From Gluconacetobacter diazotrophicus PA1 5 (GTDB taxonomy: Bacteria > Pseudomonadota > Alphaproteobacteria > Acetobacterales > Acetobacteraceae): 64,000 bases of DNA. Under the pieces are notes generated by a model. It saw nothing but the letters and a program-made list of their open reading frames with translations, had not been told where the DNA came from and ran no database searches. A program made the translations under genes and the position numbers. The DNA lies in contig NC_011365.1 in NCBI RefSeq assembly GCF_000021325.1, positions 3,128,001 through 3,192,000 on the forward strand. Direction: 5' to 3'. Below, piece by piece: positions 8,361-16,600 of the stretch; positions within the stretch are counted from its first letter, which is position 1, and each line of letters begins with the position of its first letter.

Positions 8361-9833
8361 TCACAGGATTTCGATATGGCTCTTGAAGCCCAGCAGCGTG
8401 GCGTTGCGCAGGTTGGACTGGGCGTTGGGGTTGAAATAATATTCGAACACCGGCTGGAACACCACGCCACGGCAGACATGGATGGCGTAGTTCACTTCCA
8501 GCACCTCGGCATGGCCCTGGATGCCGGTCGCGTGGTTCGGCAGGGACTTTCCCACGTTCATCAGGTACCCGTCGGTCAGCGACACCCCACGGTCGATTTT
8601 GGTATAGGTAAACGCGGCGCCGATCGTGTCGAAGGGGCGCGAGGGCCAGAAACCCCGGTCCAGGAAGGCGACATAGCCCACGTAGTTCCGCAGTGACGTA
8701 TGCGGATCGTTATAGGTGATGCCGGTCAGCATCGTGATTCCGGCATCCTTGCCGCCACCTTTCGGGTGATAGAGCCGCTGGTCGAACATCGCCCAGCTTT
8801 CCCATCCCGCGCTGTGCATGCGCGGCGCGCGGCCGCTCAGCGCGTAGGGCCGCCCGTCGTTGTCGAACAGGTTGTCGGGCATCGGTTCGTCCAGCGCCGC
8901 CGCCCCGACCTTGTAATGTCCGGGCAGCGTGCCGTGCCCGAACACGGGTTCCCATCCCGTTTCGACGGGGATGGTGTAGCCCAGGATGTTGGACCCGTTG
9001 AACTTGAACCCGGTGCGGTGCTGGGCCACGGCATAGACGCCGTTTTCCATCGGATAGACACCGGTCTGGATATAGGTGGCGCGGGTGGGTCGGCCCCGGA
9101 CGCGGAACCCCCAGGTCGAGGCCGGATAGCCTGGCATGTAGTTCGAATCCGTAATGCCCTTGGGGCGGCCGCACATGCTGCCGTTCATGAAATTGCAGAA
9201 CAGCGGGCTGGCCGCGAAATCCGACGCCAGGGGAATACGCCCCGCCGCGATGGCCAGGCGGCCGCCGAACAGGGTTTCCTCGCCATAGGCCAGCACCAGA
9301 TGCACCGCGACGTTGCCGCCGCCGCCGTAATCTTCCGACGCGTGGTCCAGCCAGTCGCCGAACATGCGGTTGGCGGTGGTGCCGTACCGCCCCACCGTGA
9401 TGACATGGGTGGCAAAGCCGGCCAGGCCCGCCAGCTTCTCCCAGTTGATGTCCAGTTCGTTGGCGTACTGACCGGCATTGCTGGCGCCCTGGCGATAATT
9501 CCGGAATCCGGGGGTCGGCTGCGTCAGCGCGCCCGCGAATTCGTTGGTGTTGTCGAACAGGAAATTGATGCCGCGATCGCGCAGGTATCTCGTCAGCCCG
9601 AACGGGTTGGGAAACAGCGCCTCGGGCTGGGAAAAGGGCGGAACGGATGTCGTCAGCGACGCCGCCGCGGGCAGCGGCGTGCTGACGCGGATGCTGGGGG
9701 CCGAGCCGATATCGTTATCGAGCACCTGCGCGTGTGCGGCGGGGATGCAATGCGGCAGAAGGGTGCTGAGCGCGCAGGCCGTCAGTCCGCGACGAAAGGA
9801 CCGGTCGATGCGCCGGACAGAGAGGAACCGCAT
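8361..9833 (-). CDS. OprB-family carbohydrate-selective porin
   Basis: A 490-residue outer-membrane beta-barrel of the OprB family, which lets sugars and polyols diffuse across the outer membrane, a trait matching acetic acid bacteria that oxidise sugars in the periplasm. The signal peptide (LTACALSTLLPHCIPAAHA-Q) is followed by a short Ser/Thr-rich linker and the family core: YLRDRGINFLFDNTNEFAGA, ELDINWEKLAGL, GRIPLASDFAASPLFCNFMN, and multiple amphipathic strands such as YIQTGVYPMENGVYAVAQHR. The C-terminal part carries PVFEYYFNPNAQS. A start 15 codons upstream (GTG at 9878) is possible, but signal-peptide logic favours MRFLSVRR. Confidence 0.93.
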   Translation of the reverse strand: MRFLSVRRIDRSFRRGLTACALSTLLPHCIPAAHAQVLDNDIGSAPSIRVSTPLPAAASLTTSVPPFSQPEALFPNPFGLTRYLRDRGINFLFDNTNEFAGALTQPTPGFRNYRQGASNAGQYANELDINWEKLAGLAGFATHVITVGRYGTTANRMFGDWLDHASEDYGGGGNVAVHLVLAYGEETLFGGRLAIAAGRIPLASDFAASPLFCNFMNGSMCGRPKGITDSNYMPGYPASTWGFRVRGRPTRATYIQTGVYPMENGVYAVAQHRTGFKFNGSNILGYTIPVETGWEPVFGHGTLPGHYKVGAAALDEPMPDNLFDNDGRPYALSGRAPRMHSAGWESWAMFDQRLYHPKGGGKDAGITMLTGITYNDPHTSLRNYVGYVAFLDRGFWPSRPFDTIGAAFTYTKIDRGVSLTDGYLMNVGKSLPNHATGIQGHAEVLEVNYAIHVCRGVVFQPVFEYYFNPNAQSNLRNATLLGFKSHIEIL

Positions 9834-10040
9834 TGAGGGGGCAACTGACCGCTGAGTCGAAAGGAAAAGGCGCACCACGTATCACGTTTCAGCATGGCTG
9901 TCCCCGCATTGCCGCGTCAATACAAGAAAATTATCCGGTTTTGCCTGCCCGGGCGCGGCTTGCCTGTTCCGGCGTCAGGATGGAGATTGGACCGCGAACC
10001 CGGGACGGAACCGGGACCACGGGAAGCGGGAGCGAAGGGA

Positions 10041-10610
10041 ATGACGACGAAGACATGGCATGCCGACCCTCTGACCTGGGGCCATGGCCCGAGAGTGTTC
10101 GAGATGTTCCTGGAGCCGACCTGCCCGTTTTCCGTCCGCGCCTTCGGCAAGCTGGACGACCTGCTGGCGCAGGCGGGCATGGATCGGATTACCGTCAGGC
10201 TCCGCCTGCAATCGCAACCCTGGCACATGTATTCCGGGGTGATCGTGCGCTGCATCCTGGCGGCGTCCACCCTGCCGGGGGGGCGGGAGACCGCCCGGGC
10301 CGTGATGGCGGCGGTGGTGGCTCATCGCGAGGAATTCGAATTCGCGCATCATTGCGCCGGCCCGAACATGGACGCCACGCCCAACCAGATCATCGCGCGG
10401 ATCGAAGCCTGTAGCGGCGTCGCGCTGGCCGAGGCCTTCGCCATTCCCGACCTGGACCGGGAAATCAAGTGGCACTGCAAATATGCCCGGCAGAACGGCA
10501 TCCACGTCTCGCCGACCTTCATGATTGACGGACTGGTGCAGCCGTCCATGAGCAGCGGCGACACGGTGGCGGAATGGGTGTCGCACCTGCTGCCGGCATC
10601 GGGCGCGTGA
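10041..10610 (+). CDS. Thioredoxin-fold (DsbA/KdpT-like) protein with CPFS site
   Basis: A 189-residue cytoplasmic protein lacking a signal peptide. It has a thioredoxin fold: the active-site region FLEPTCPFSVRAFGKLDDLL (about residues 22-41) and the cis-proline loop HVSPTFMIDGLVQ near residue 155. The usual CxxC is CPFS, so only one redox cysteine is kept, as in some glutathione S-transferase kappa or monothiol-type proteins. The start is well supported by GCGAAGGGA directly upstream. Its stop abuts the lepB stop (convergent genes with adjacent TGA/TCA). Specific substrate unknown. Confidence 0.75.
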   Translation: MTTKTWHADPLTWGHGPRVFEMFLEPTCPFSVRAFGKLDDLLAQAGMDRITVRLRLQSQPWHMYSGVIVRCILAASTLPGGRETARAVMAAVVAHREEFEFAHHCAGPNMDATPNQIIARIEACSGVALAEAFAIPDLDREIKWHCKYARQNGIHVSPTFMIDGLVQPSMSSGDTVAEWVSHLLPASGA

Positions 10611-11348
10611 TCAGCGCACCCATTTCAGGAACCGGTCCGGACGGACCGAAGCCAGATACTGGCCGACGCTACCGACCGGCGCCGCGCTGTCGCGCGAGGC
10701 GGTGATGACCTCCACCTTGCCCTGAAGGTTCCAGAGCGGCAGCAGGCCCACGCCGCCTTGTGCCTGCGGCACGCGGCTGTCGGCCGAATTGTCGCGATTG
10801 TCGCCCATCACGAACAGATGCCCGGCGGGGATCGTGATATCCGCCATGTCGTCCAGCGGCGTGCCGTCCGGCGTCTTCAGCAGAAGGTGCCGGACGCCGC
10901 CGGGCAGCGTTTCGGAAAAACGCTCCGCCGGGGCGGTGCTGCCGTCGGACAGTTCTTCCCGCGCCGGTCCCTCGTCCGTCCACGGCAGTTCGGCGCCGTT
11001 CAGCCGGACCCGCCCGCCGGAAAGGCCGATCCTGTCACCCGGCAGCCCGATCACGCGCTTGACGAAGGTGGTGCCCGGTTCGGCCGGGCTGCGAAAGACG
11101 ATGACGTCGCCACGTGCCGGCATACGGCCGAACAGCCGGGCGCCCTGCGGCAGATGGTCGCCGAACGGCAGGTTGGCGGTGCTGAAGCCGTAGGCGAGGG
11201 GCTGGGCCATCAGGCGATCGCCGATCAGCAGGGTGGGCTGCATGGAGCCCGACGGCACCACATAGGGCGTCGCGAGGGCGACGCGGCTGAGGAGAATGAA
11301 GCCGGTAAAGAGACCCCAGCCTTTGACCCATCCGAACCTGTCGCGCAC
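10611..11348 (-). CDS. lepB: Signal peptidase I
   Basis: Cleaves signal peptides from secreted proteins at the periplasmic face of the inner membrane. The 245-residue product has one N-terminal membrane segment (WGLFTGFILLSRVALATPYV), the catalytic Ser35 in VPSGSMQPTL, the general-base Lys in TTFVKRVIGLPGD near residue 97, and box E GDNRDNSADSR near residue 182. It lies alone and convergent with the thioredoxin-fold gene, rather than in the lepB-rnc-era operon, so this may be a second signal peptidase paralogue. Confidence 0.94.
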   Translation of the reverse strand: MRDRFGWVKGWGLFTGFILLSRVALATPYVVPSGSMQPTLLIGDRLMAQPLAYGFSTANLPFGDHLPQGARLFGRMPARGDVIVFRSPAEPGTTFVKRVIGLPGDRIGLSGGRVRLNGAELPWTDEGPAREELSDGSTAPAERFSETLPGGVRHLLLKTPDGTPLDDMADITIPAGHLFVMGDNRDNSADSRVPQAQGGVGLLPLWNLQGKVEVITASRDSAAPVGSVGQYLASVRPDRFLKWVR

Positions 11349-11488
11349 CGGTCTGTACTCCTCGCTTGGAGTGAGGACTGTAATTTGCCGGTATTTCTTC
11401 TGTAAAGTTAAAGATCAGAAAGCGGGATGACGTCGGCAACGGCATCGTTCCCGATATGTTGCGTTGTGTGCCGCCCGCCGGCACGGCA

Positions 11489-11505
11489 GAGGCTGTTTCA
11501 AAGCC
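11489..11505 (+). repeat. Left copy of inverted 17/18-bp repeat flanking mgtC-like gene
   Basis: GAGGCTGTTTCAAA-GCC here is the reverse complement (one base shorter) of the copy at 12319-12336. The pair brackets the MgtC-like gene and sits outside its ribosome binding site. The same 14-base motif also bounds the 113-bp element at 55.1 kb. It resembles terminal inverted repeats of insertion sequences, but no transposase or target duplication is seen. Confidence 0.7.
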
Positions 11506-11533
11506 CCGCGGTCCTGGGGAAGGGAGGGTTCCA

Positions 11534-12307
11534 ATGGCGATATCTGACCTGCCGGGACAGGGGTGGTATCAGTTCGGGGAACTGACGCTGGCTTTCGTCC
11601 TGTCCGGCCTGGTCGGGCTGGAGCGGGAGATACGCCAGAAGAGTGCCGGGCTGCGGACCTACAGCCTGGTCGGCGTGGCGGCGGCCCTGTTCATGCTGGT
11701 GTCCAAATACGGGTTTACCGACGTGCTGGCGAACGAGAGGGTGGTCCTCGATCCGTCGCGGGTCGCGGCCCAGATCGTCTCGGGCATCGGGTTCATCGGC
11801 GGCGGCGTCATCTTCATGCGGCGCGATGTCGTCCGGGGGCTGACGACGGCGGCGTCGCTGTGGGTGACCGCCGCCGTGGGGATGGCATGCGGGGCGGGCC
11901 TGCTGGCCCTGGCCGTGGCGGCGACGATCGGGCATTTCGTCATCATGCTCGGCATTCCCCTACTGCTTCGCTACCTGCCGCGCGAGCGGCGGACCGTGGC
12001 GACCCTTCGGGTGTCCTATGACGACGGAAAGGGCATCCTGCGGGCGATCCTGGTGGATTGCTCGCGCCTGCGCTTTGCGATCGACCATGTCCGGATCGGG
12101 CATAACGGACAGTATGAAGAGGTGCCGGAGGCGATCCGGGACCAGGCCGACGACGAGGGTACGGACCTGTCGCCGCGCGCTCCGGCCGGGGTGACGCTGT
12201 CCATGCAGGTCAAGGGAAAACGGCCGATTTCCCACCTGATTTCCAGCCTGTCCGATATTCCGGGGGTGACGGCCGTGGGGACCGTCGGCCATGACGAACT
12301 GGATTAG
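11534..12307 (+). CDS. MgtC/SapB family membrane protein
   Basis: A 257-residue inner-membrane protein. The N-terminal half matches MgtC/Sap[21 protein letters not shown] then [40 protein letters not shown] and [17 protein letters not shown], giving about four membrane helices up to residue 145. The C-terminal part is a soluble ACT-like region ([20 protein letters not shown], ending [17 protein letters not shown]). MgtC proteins aid survival under low magnesium and in hosts, partly by modulating ATP synthase; this exact role is not proven here. AGGGAGGG lies directly upstream of the ATG. The gene is bracketed by 17/18-bp inverted repeats, suggesting acquisition or mobilisation as a unit. Confidence 0.9.
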   Translation: MAISDLPGQGWYQFGELTLAFVLSGLVGLEREIRQKSAGLRTYSLVGVAAALFMLVSKYGFTDVLANERVVLDPSRVAAQIVSGIGFIGGGVIFMRRDVVRGLTTAASLWVTAAVGMACGAGLLALAVAATIGHFVIMLGIPLLLRYLPRERRTVATLRVSYDDGKGILRAILVDCSRLRFAIDHVRIGHNGQYEEVPEAIRDQADDEGTDLSPRAPAGVTLSMQVKGKRPISHLISSLSDIPGVTAVGTVGHDELD

Positions 12308-12318
12308 ATCGGCTTAAA

Positions 12319-12336
12319 GGCTTTTGAAACAGCCTC
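12319..12336 (-). repeat. Right copy of inverted 17/18-bp repeat flanking mgtC-like gene
   Basis: GGCTTTTGAAACAGCCTC is the inverted partner of the copy at 11489-11505. It lies between the convergent mgtC-like and lipoprotein genes, ending exactly where the lipoprotein stop codon begins. Confidence 0.7.
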
Positions 12337-12801
12337 TTACCATCCAATCGGCCCCATGCCCGGGTCCCAGTTCCCCCAGGCGGGATTCCAGCCATACCAG
12401 CCGCCGCCCATACCGGGCCCCCAGGTGCCCCAGTTCCACTGGGCGTCCTGGTAGTCCATGGCCGTTTCCTGCTGTTCGTCCGCCAGGGCCTTGGCCTGCC
12501 GGTATTGCTGGTACTGGGCATAGGCCGCCTGGTCGCCGACATAGAGGCAGTCGCATACGGTCGGGTCGGAATAGACGTAGAACACCTGTCCGCCCTGGAC
12601 CCGCCGCACGAAGTGATGGGCCGGCAGCCGGTTCAGCATCTTCTGCCGGGCCGGGGTATCGGCCGGCTTGAACGCGAAGCCCGCCGCCGCGAGGTGGTCC
12701 TCCTTCTGCGCGATCGCGGTCGGGCTCTGGCAGGATGCCAGCAGTGTGAGCGACGCCAGGGCGGCCCAGCCGAAAGATCCTGTCCCGTATCGTGTTGGCA
12801 T
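12337..12801 (-). CDS. Predicted lipoprotein with Trp/Gly-rich tail
   Basis: A 154-residue protein with an N-terminal signal ending in the lipobox LLASC (Cys at about residue 24), so a lipid-anchored envelope protein. The middle contains YVYSDPTVCDCLYVGDQAAY, a segment seen in small acetobacterial lipoproteins, and a Gln-rich helix. The last 40 residues are an unusual W/G/P-rich repeat-like tail (QWNWGTWGPGMGGGWYGWNP) with aromatic residues every 3-5 positions. The start is set by a strong CGGAGGAAGGGAAA ribosome binding site. Function unknown. Confidence 0.7.
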   Translation of the reverse strand: MPTRYGTGSFGWAALASLTLLASCQSPTAIAQKEDHLAAAGFAFKPADTPARQKMLNRLPAHHFVRRVQGGQVFYVYSDPTVCDCLYVGDQAAYAQYQQYRQAKALADEQQETAMDYQDAQWNWGTWGPGMGGGWYGWNPAWGNWDPGMGPIGW

Positions 12802-12885
12802 GACTTTCCCTTCCTCCGATGTTCGGCAATGTTTTGACATATTCGAACGTCGGGTGCCCCGCGCGCAAGGGGCGCGGGACGTCGA

Positions 12886-13539
12886 TCATGACGGACTTTG
12901 TCGATGCGCCCAATTGTCGAGGGTATTCAGGGCCGTATCGAGGTCGGCGAGGGCGAAATTGATCGTGATCGATGCGCCCTGAATGGTGCCGATCTGTATA
13001 TGGCCGATCTTGCCGTGCCGGGCGTCGACCAACCAGGCGTCGGGAATGGCCGGCACACTGGCGATGCATCCCCTGGTGGAGCAGACCTGCCAGGTCAGGG
13101 GCACGGGGGTGCCGTCGTCGACGGCGATGGTGGGGGGCCGGACCAGCGAGACCATGAGCGGCATCTGCACAGCGACGCGATAGGACGTGGGGAAGCCCGT
13201 GGCAGTCCGCTCGCGGCTGAAGGCCACGACTCCTACCGGTACCGCTTTCTTCTGCGGGTCCTGCGTCGTCAGGCGCTGCTCCGCCGAACACAGGACCGGC
13301 CCGCCGGCTGGCGGTCGGCCATACAGGCAGCGATAGGCCCACGGTCCGGACGACTGGGAAAGCTGCGCCAGGGAGGAGGTCGTGTCCGCCGGTGCGGCTG
13401 GGGCCGTTGCGGCGGTATGGGGCGTGGCATGGGCGGGTGCCGGAAAAGTCGGATTGCCGCCATATACCTCGACCAGGGCGAATGCCGCTGCCGTGCACCC
13501 CGCGCCGATGGTCATGAGTTTGATCGTGGAGATTTTCAT
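12886..13539 (-). CDS. IalB-like (invasion-associated locus B family) protein
   Basis: A 217-residue exported protein. An N-terminal hydrophobic stretch (IKLMTIGAGCTAAAFALVEV) acts as signal or anchor, followed by an Ala/Pro linker. The globular part fits the IalB family: WAYRCLYGRPP, then CSAEQRLTTQDPQ, VAVQMPLMVSLVRPPTIAVD, the paired cysteines of QVCSTRGCIASVPA and the final amphipathic segment. IalB was named in Bartonella, where it affects erythrocyte entry; free-living relatives are of unknown role. It lies directly downstream of the autotransporter gene on the same strand, so an envelope-surface context is likely. Confidence 0.8.
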   Translation of the reverse strand: MKISTIKLMTIGAGCTAAAFALVEVYGGNPTFPAPAHATPHTAATAPAAPADTTSSLAQLSQSSGPWAYRCLYGRPPAGGPVLCSAEQRLTTQDPQKKAVPVGVVAFSRERTATGFPTSYRVAVQMPLMVSLVRPPTIAVDDGTPVPLTWQVCSTRGCIASVPAIPDAWLVDARHGKIGHIQIGTIQGASITINFALADLDTALNTLDNWAHRQSPS

Positions 13540-13558
13540 TTCTGTCTTTCAGGCGTGA

Positions 13559-13584
13559 CGCCATGGCCGGCTTCGGCCATGGCG
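13559..13584 (-). terminator. Strong hairpin between autotransporter and ialB-like gene
   Basis: A perfect 11-bp stem (CGCCATGGCCG / CGGCCATGGCG) with a 4-nt loop sits 22 bp past the autotransporter stop. No T-run follows on the minus strand, so it could be an attenuator or mRNA-stabilising structure that reduces readthrough into ialB rather than a canonical terminator. Confidence 0.45.
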
Positions 13585-13606
13585 GTAAAAGCCGGCGGGG
13601 ACCGGA

Positions 13607-16600
13607 TCAGAACTTCAGGCTGAGGGTGCCGGTGACGCCGCTGTCCGTGGATTGGTCGCCATACTGGCCGATATAGGTGAGACCGACATCCAGCCGGTCG
13701 GTCAGCCTGGCCTGCAATCCGGCCTTGAGCAATGCGGCGTCGGTGGACAGCGGTACGCCGGCCACGTCGAATGCGCCGCCGTTCTGCACGAAGGATTCGC
13801 GCGTGGTCGGGGTCGTCAGGCCGAAGGCGTGGCGATAGCCCAGGGTCGCGTTCGGTATCAGCGTGACGCCGCCGACCTTCAGGCGGCCGGCCAGTCGTGC
13901 CCCGAAGGTCGCATAGGTCGTGCCGGTGTCCATGGCACGGCCGGTCAGTGCTGCCGCGCCGCCATGTTCGGTAAAGCGGTCGGTGTGCAGGTTGACATAG
14001 GCCACGTCAGCAAAGGGCTCGACCATCAGCGGCCCCAGGTCCATGCGGTAGCCCAGGTCGCCGAATGCCTGGGCGGTGCCGCCGTCATAGCCGCTGTTCA
14101 GCCGGTCCGAATATCCGGTGAAGGCGACGTTGCGCGTCATGGACAGCATGTTCCAGCTATAGGAAACGCCCGTTCGCAGGGCGAGGCGCCCCCAGTGGGT
14201 GCCGGCATAGCCGCCCAGGCTGATCGTGTTGCCATGGCCGTACGATGCCGCGGCGCCGCTGTCGAATGCGCTATGGCCGTAGCCGACCAGCCCGCCGACA
14301 TGCCAGCCCACTACCGGCGCATCCGCCCCCATCACGAAGCCGCCTGCCGAATGGCTCATGGCCGAGGCGTTGCCGTTGGCCGTGTTGTGCCCGAAGGTGC
14401 CGTAACCCTGCATCCACAGCGATGCGTGGTCGGGCCGGCAGGTGCCGTCGGTGCGTGTGCCGTCGGACGCGGCGGTCTTCATGCCGCTGTCCGCGCCGGG
14501 CGCGCATTCCGTGCCGCGCAGCCGCTCGACCGCCGCGTCGCGCACATAGAAGCTGTCCTGGATCAGCGCGGTGCGCGCCGAGGCATGCAATTCGCCCGAC
14601 AGCGCGCCCAGGGCATGGCGGGCTGTGGCGGCATCGGTCTGCACCAGTTCGTTATACAATTGTCCCGAGGTCACGTTCTGCAGTGCGACGCCGACGGCCG
14701 TCTGGTTACGCGTAGTGCTGACATCCGCGAAATTCAATTCGTTGCGCTGCAGATTGACGACGATGCCGTCCGCTCCGGCGGTGATGTTCGACGTCAGGAA
14801 GGCGAAGTTCGACACCACGGTGCCGAACGTGCCGGACACCCCGCCGGTCGCGGTCATGATGGTGTTAGGGTGGGTAATGTTCCACGTTCCATCGGCCGCC
14901 AGGACGGTGATGGCACCGCTGCCCAGCGATACGTGACCCGATACCCGCACGGAATCATGGTCGCCGGCGGTATTCACGCTGACGATGTAGTTCGATCCCG
15001 CTGCCATCGTCAGGTTGCCGTTGACGGTCAGCGTGCCGACCGCTCCACTGCCGGCCGGCGACAGGGTGGCGCCGCTCCTGATCGTCGTCGTGCCCACCGA
15101 ACCATTGCCCGACAGGGTGGTGCCGCTATCGGCCACCACGGAACTGGCCAGGCTGCCATCGACCTGCAGCGTGCCGCCCGATATTTCGGTGCCGCCGCTG
15201 TAGGTGCTGTTGCCGTTCAGGACCAGGGTGCCCACGCCCGTCTTGACCAGGATGCCGGCGGTCGAACCGTCGACAAGCGTGCCGGTCAGGCTGTCGGTGC
15301 CGCTGTCGACCTGGACCGTGGGGTCGCCGTTCAGGACGATGGCGTTGCCCAGGGCCAGGTTGCTGCCAGCCAGGACCAGCGTCGTGTTCTCGGCCATGTT
15401 CAGCGCGCCGGTGCCCAGGGCCGACGCGTTGGTCAGCGTCAGCGTGCCCGACCGCAGCAGCGTGCCGCCGGCATAGCTGTTGACCCCGGCCAGCGTCACG
15501 TTGCCCGCACCCGATTTCGTCAGGATGCCCGAGCCGCTGACGGTATTGGTCAGTACGCCGTCGCTGTTCTGCGCCAGGTTGAAGATGCCGTTATCCACGA
15601 TGGCACCGCTGCCGAAGCTGGTCGTCGTGCCGGTCAGCGCACCCGCGCGGATCGTGGTGCCTCCAGTATAGGTGTTGGCGCCGGTCAGGGTCTCGCTGCC
15701 GCCGGCGATGGTCAGGCCGCCGGAGCCGCCGAGGGTGCCGGCGAAGCTGTCGGCGGCATTGCTCAGGGTCAGGGTGCCGGCGAGGGTGCCGGTCCCGGCG
15801 CCGGCCAGCGAGGCGGCGGTGCCGCCGCTGGCGGTGACGGCGAGGGCGCCGTCGTCGGTGAGGGTGCCGCCGACCGTGCCGCCGTCGAGGGTCAGGCTGC
15901 CGGCATTGGCGAGGGCACCGGCGACCGAGCCGGAAAGGTTCAGTCCGGCGCCGGCGTCGATGGTGGTGGCGCCGGTGTAGGTGTTGGCGCCGGTCAGGGT
16001 CTCGCTGCCGCCGGCGATGGTCAGGCCGCCGGAGCCGCCGAGGGTGCCGGCGAAGCTGTCGGCGGCATTGCTCAGGATCAGGGTGCCGGCGAGGGTGCCG
16101 GTCCCGGTGCCGGCCAGCGAGGCGGCGGTGCCGCCGCTGGCGGTGACGGCGAGGGCGCCGCTGTCGGTGAGGGTGCCGCCGACCGTGCCGCCGTCGAGGG
16201 TCAGGGTGCCGGCATTGGCGAGGGCGCCGGCGACGGAACCGCCCTGGAGGTCGAGTGCGGCGCCGGCGTCGATGGTGGTGGCGCCGGTATAGGTGTTGGC
16301 GCCGGTCAGGGTCTCGCTGCCGCCGGCGATGGTCAGGCCGCCGGTGCCGCCGAGGGTGCCGGCGAAGCTGTCGGCGGCGTTGCTCAGGGTCAGGGTGCCG
16401 GCGAGGGTGCCGGTCCCGGCGCCGGCCAGCGAGGCGGCGGTGCCGCCGCTGGCGGTGACGGCGAGGGCGCCGCTGTCGGTGAGGGTGCCGCCGACCGTGC
16501 CGCCGTCGAGGGTCAGGCTGCCGGCATTGGCGAGGGCACCGGCGACCGAGCCGGAAAGGTTCAGTCCGGCGCCGGCGTCGATGGTGGTGGCGCCGGTGTA

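Noticed and set aside
11489-12336. A complete insertion sequence around the mgtC-like gene
   Set aside because: No transposase ORF and no target-site duplication at the outer edges; only inverted repeats are present.
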